A program made the position numbers and the translations under genes. A DNA stretch of 7,334 bases from JAHJDO01 sp030671985 [NCBI: bacterium] (GTDB lineage: Bacteria; JAHJDO01), in assembly GCA_030671985.1 (NCBI GenBank), contig DAOVHI010000068.1:1-7334 (forward strand). The letters are read 5' to 3'. Under the pieces are notes generated by a model that searched no databases, was not told the DNA's origin, and saw nothing but the letters and a program-made list of their open reading frames with translations. Position 1 is the stretch's first letter. Each line of letters begins with the position of its first letter. Positions 5,222-7,334 of this stretch are shown here, one piece after another.

Positions 5222-5297
5222 TACGCCTGAGAGGATTCGAACCTCCGACACAGGGATTAGGAATCCCTTGCTCTATCCATTACTGAGCTACAGGCGC
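5222..5297 (-). tRNA. tRNA-Arg (anticodon CCU)
   Basis: A 76-nt cloverleaf on the minus strand with D stem GCTC/GAGC, anticodon stem AGGGA/TCCCT and loop TTCCTAA. Bases 34-36 are CCT, reading the arginine codon AGG. The T arm has the invariant TTCGAAT loop and a GGAGG/CCTCT stem with one G-U pair. The acceptor GCGCCTG pairs with CAGGCGT, so the first pair is a G1-U72 wobble rather than Watson-Crick. The discriminator is A73, followed by CTG, so no CCA is encoded. The gene begins only 9 nt after the apt stop codon, so it is probably released from the apt transcript by RNase P. Confidence 0.97.
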
Positions 5298-5306
5298 AGA
5301 AATATT

Positions 5307-5819
5307 CTAATACTCTATCAATGAGCTTACATCGTATCCATCAAGCTTCTCAGCGCCTTTCAGAAACGTAAGGTCTATGAGAAACACGATCTTTGACACA
5401 TTCCCGCCAAGTTTCTCAACAAGTTTAACTGTTGCTAAACTTGTTCCGCCTGTCGCGAGAAGATCGTCTATGATGAGAACATTCTCTCCGTGTTTTATTG
5501 CGTCCTTATGTATTTCCAGTGTATCAGTACCGTATTCCAGTTCATATGTCTCTTTTATTGTCTTGTATGGAAGTTTTCCCGGCTTTCTGAGCGGAATAAA
5601 TCCTGCTCCGAGCTTGTACGCCAACACTCCGCCGAATATAAAACCCCTTGCCTCTACTGCGACCACTTTATCAATCTTTTTTCCCTTGCATTCTTCTGCA
5701 AGTTTATCAATCGCTTCTTTAAATGCATCTTTATCCTTGAGCAACGTAGTTATATCTTTGAAAATTATTCCCTTCTTTGGAAAATCAGGTATATCCCGAA
5801 TCAAATTTTTCAAATCCAT
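5307..5819 (-). CDS. apt: Adenine phosphoribosyltransferase
   Basis: This is a purine-salvage enzyme that converts adenine and PRPP to AMP and pyrophosphate in the cytoplasm. The 170 residues are the normal length for bacterial Apt. The N-terminal [18 protein letters not shown] (10-27) is typical of the family, as are [11 protein letters not shown] (53-63) and the flexible-loop region [11 protein letters not shown] (77-87). The PRPP-binding loop [14 protein letters not shown] (114-127) contains the two adjacent aspartates. The start ATG is preceded by a strong GGGGGA Shine-Dalgarno at about 5825-5830. The gene lies 25 nt after the antiporter and 9 nt before tRNA-Arg, all on the same strand, so one transcript through all three is likely. 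Confidence 0.97.
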   Translation of the reverse strand: MDLKNLIRDIPDFPKKGIIFKDITTLLKDKDAFKEAIDKLAEECKGKKIDKVVAVEARGFIFGGVLAYKLGAGFIPLRKPGKLPYKTIKETYELEYGTDTLEIHKDAIKHGENVLIIDDLLATGGTSLATVKLVEKLGGNVSKIVFLIDLTFLKGAEKLDGYDVSSLIEY

Positions 5820-5844
5820 CTTATCCCCCTTGTTGTTTTTATAT

Positions 5845-6846
5845 TTACCTTAACCTAAAAATCACATACGTGCTGGCAATATATACCATAATTATAGCTA
5901 TCGCATCCCAGCCAAGCTTAAGAAATGATTTTTTGGATCGATAAATGATCCCAATTATTACAATCATTGTTAAAAGAATTCCTACAACTGCTGTCAGGAT
6001 ATGAGTAGAAGACAAATAGGCATATATAGAACCTGTTCTGTATAAGACATCGCTGATTGGAATAAGCACTATATTAATCATATTGCTTCCAAATATATTT
6101 CCGATCGCCATATCAAAGAGACCCATTCTAACTGCTCCTATTGTTGCCATAAGTTCGGGAAGAGACGTTACTATTGCAAGGAAAAGACTTCCAACAAAAG
6201 TTTCACCTAAACCGGTTCCTACGGCTATAAGTTTAGCAGTATGGGCAACCCATATACTGCCTCCAAAAATAGCTGCCGCGCAAAGCAGATAGCCAAAAAC
6301 TGTCTTTGACGTGGAAACGTTCTCGTATTTTTTCTCTTCATCTACTTCCCTATCCTGAGACTCATCAGGATTACGAGACTGATATCTAAAGGAAAGGCGC
6401 ATACCCACTAAGTATATTCCTATTATCAAAAAACTTGCAGAACCTATGGAAAAAACTGATACTGCATTCTTTAACAACATACCAAAAATCGCGACAACTG
6501 AGAGGATCACAGAAATTGCCCCGAGTAAAATCAGCCCGGGATTCACCTTCTTTAAAATCGGTCCATGACCTTGAATAATATCGAGTATCGCTATTATGAA
6601 AAGATTAAACATAATACTACCAAAGACATTGCCTACAGCTAAATTAGGAGCTTTCTCAATAACTACGGAACTGCACGTAGTAAAAAATTCCGGAAGCGCT
6701 GTTGCGCCGGCAAGAAATATCATTCCTACCCATGCTCTGCCGATACCTGTCTTTTCGGCAATTATATCCCCATACTTTGATAACTTAAAAGCAGCAAGAA
6801 TAATTATAATTGCGCCTATTAAGAATTGAATCCAAATCTTCAACAT
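5845..6846 (-). CDS. Calcium/sodium antiporter (Ca2+:cation antiporter family, YrbG-like)
   Basis: A 333-residue integral membrane protein with about ten hydrophobic segments in two homologous halves. Each half carries an alpha repeat. Alpha-1 has [11 protein letters not shown] (47-57, E53) and [12 protein letters not shown] (70-81). Alpha-2 has [11 protein letters not shown] (225-235, E231) and [12 protein letters not shown] (247-258). These glutamates and asparagines line the ion sites in the Na+/Ca2+ exchanger family. The halves are joined by a hydrophilic, acidic loop at about 155-182, a length usual for the bacterial short form without regulatory Ca2+ domains. It probably exports Ca2+ in exchange for Na+ or H+; the driving ion cannot be read from the sequence. 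ATG directly follows the TAA of the upstream gene (TAAATG) and has no good Shine-Dalgarno, so translation is probably coupled. Confidence 0.93.
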   Translation of the reverse strand: MLKIWIQFLIGAIIIILAAFKLSKYGDIIAEKTGIGRAWVGMIFLAGATALPEFFTTCSSVVIEKAPNLAVGNVFGSIMFNLFIIAILDIIQGHGPILKKVNPGLILLGAISVILSVVAIFGMLLKNAVSVFSIGSASFLIIGIYLVGMRLSFRYQSRNPDESQDREVDEEKKYENVSTSKTVFGYLLCAAAIFGGSIWVAHTAKLIAVGTGLGETFVGSLFLAIVTSLPELMATIGAVRMGLFDMAIGNIFGSNMINIVLIPISDVLYRTGSIYAYLSSTHILTAVVGILLTMIVIIGIIYRSKKSFLKLGWDAIAIIMVYIASTYVIFRLR

Positions 6847-7334
6847 TTATTTAACCAGTTTAGAAAGTTTTTTATTTTTTTTAATATGTTTCAACAATTC
6901 TTTCACCTTTTGAGCCTCTGTTTTCTTGCAGACCAGTACAACATCCCCCGTATTCACAATAATTAGATCCGAAACACCTATAGCGGTTATTGGACTCTTA
7001 TCTCCTATTAATATACAATTATTTGTATCAATGCCTATATAATCTCCTACAACAATATTACCATCGTTGTCTTTTTTATAAACTTTCTCCAAGGCAAACC
7101 ACGAGCCCACATCATTCCAGTCAAAGAGACCTTCCACAACGCTTACTTTTTTCACCTTCTCCATAATTCCATAATCAATCGAGATATTCTCCAGCTTCTC
7201 ATACTCTTCTTTTTTGATCTTATCCCTGAGCGGCGATGAAAGAGAATTGTCTATAACTTTTAGCGCCTTATGAAGTTTAGGCATATATTCCTTAAACGCC
7301 TCTTCTATGCGCTTAGTTGTCCATACAAACATAC
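6847..7334 (-). CDS. manC: Mannose-1-phosphate guanylyltransferase, C-terminal part (partial)
   Basis: This enzyme makes GDP-mannose from mannose-1-phosphate and GTP, feeding polysaccharide or glycan synthesis. About 161 C-terminal residues are visible and the reading frame stays open to the window edge. Family marks are MFVW (normally within N-S-G-M-F-V-W; the last two bases, GT, fit a preceding glycine codon), ISIDYGIMEK, FDWNDVGSWFAL, and the C-terminal GVSDLIIVNTGDVVLVCKK, which matches the left-handed beta-helix end of GDP-mannose pyrophosphorylases. It ends after a Lys-rich tail with no phosphomannose-isomerase (cupin) domain, so it is the stand-alone rather than bifunctional form. The visible ATG at 7330-7332 is internal and not a start. 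The stop abuts the antiporter ATG. Confidence 0.9.
   Translation of the reverse strand, partial: MFVWTTKRIEEAFKEYMPKLHKALKVIDNSLSSPLRDKIKKEEYEKLENISIDYGIMEKVKKVSVVEGLFDWNDVGSWFALEKVYKKDNDGNIVVGDYIGIDTNNCILIGDKSPITAIGVSDLIIVNTGDVVLVCKKTEAQKVKELLKHIKKNKKLSKLVK

Overview
The window is an AT-rich, very compact bacterial segment that looks chromosomal. It has no insertion sequence, phage gene or CRISPR array. Bacterial origin is shown by a class A-type RNase P RNA, two bacterial tRNAs and the obg-proB-proA-nadD gene order. The phylum cannot be fixed from the sequence. The short ProB, the extreme packing and the AT bias would fit a little-studied or uncultivated lineage, but that is a guess.

Plus-strand half (1-3422): the 3' end of an Obg-type GTPase gene, then proB (glutamate 5-kinase, PUA-less form), proA (glutamate-5-semialdehyde dehydrogenase) and nadD (nicotinate-nucleotide adenylyltransferase). 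A complete vapB-vapC toxin-antitoxin pair sits between proB and proA. vapBC has its own likely promoter, TTGTAA-17 bp-TATTAT. An 8-bp inverted repeat lies over the spacer and -10 and makes a good autorepression operator. The vapC stop overlaps the proA start by 8 nt, and proA has no visible Shine-Dalgarno sequence, so proA translation probably depends on vapC translation.

Minus-strand half (7334 down to 3425), in order of transcription: the C-terminal part of a mannose-1-phosphate guanylyltransferase, a Na+/Ca2+ exchanger-family antiporter, apt, tRNA-Arg(CCU), a good promoter, tRNA-Val(CAC), a 57-residue CxxC/CxxC protein, a coiled-coil C4 zinc-ribbon protein, a short RNase HI, and rnpB. The small 57-residue gene is easily missed. 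From tRNA-Val onward this reads as an RNA-metabolism operon ending in the RNA that would mature its own tRNAs. rnpB fills the whole space between two genes: its P1 helix contains the RNase HI stop codon on one side, and its 3' U-tract overlaps the nadD stop codon on the other.

No stretch over 300 bases lacks a gene. The most notable points are the vapBC cassette knitted into the proline operon, the overlap of rnpB with an RNase H gene, and the small Cys-rich protein. I see no clearly novel defence or mobile system.
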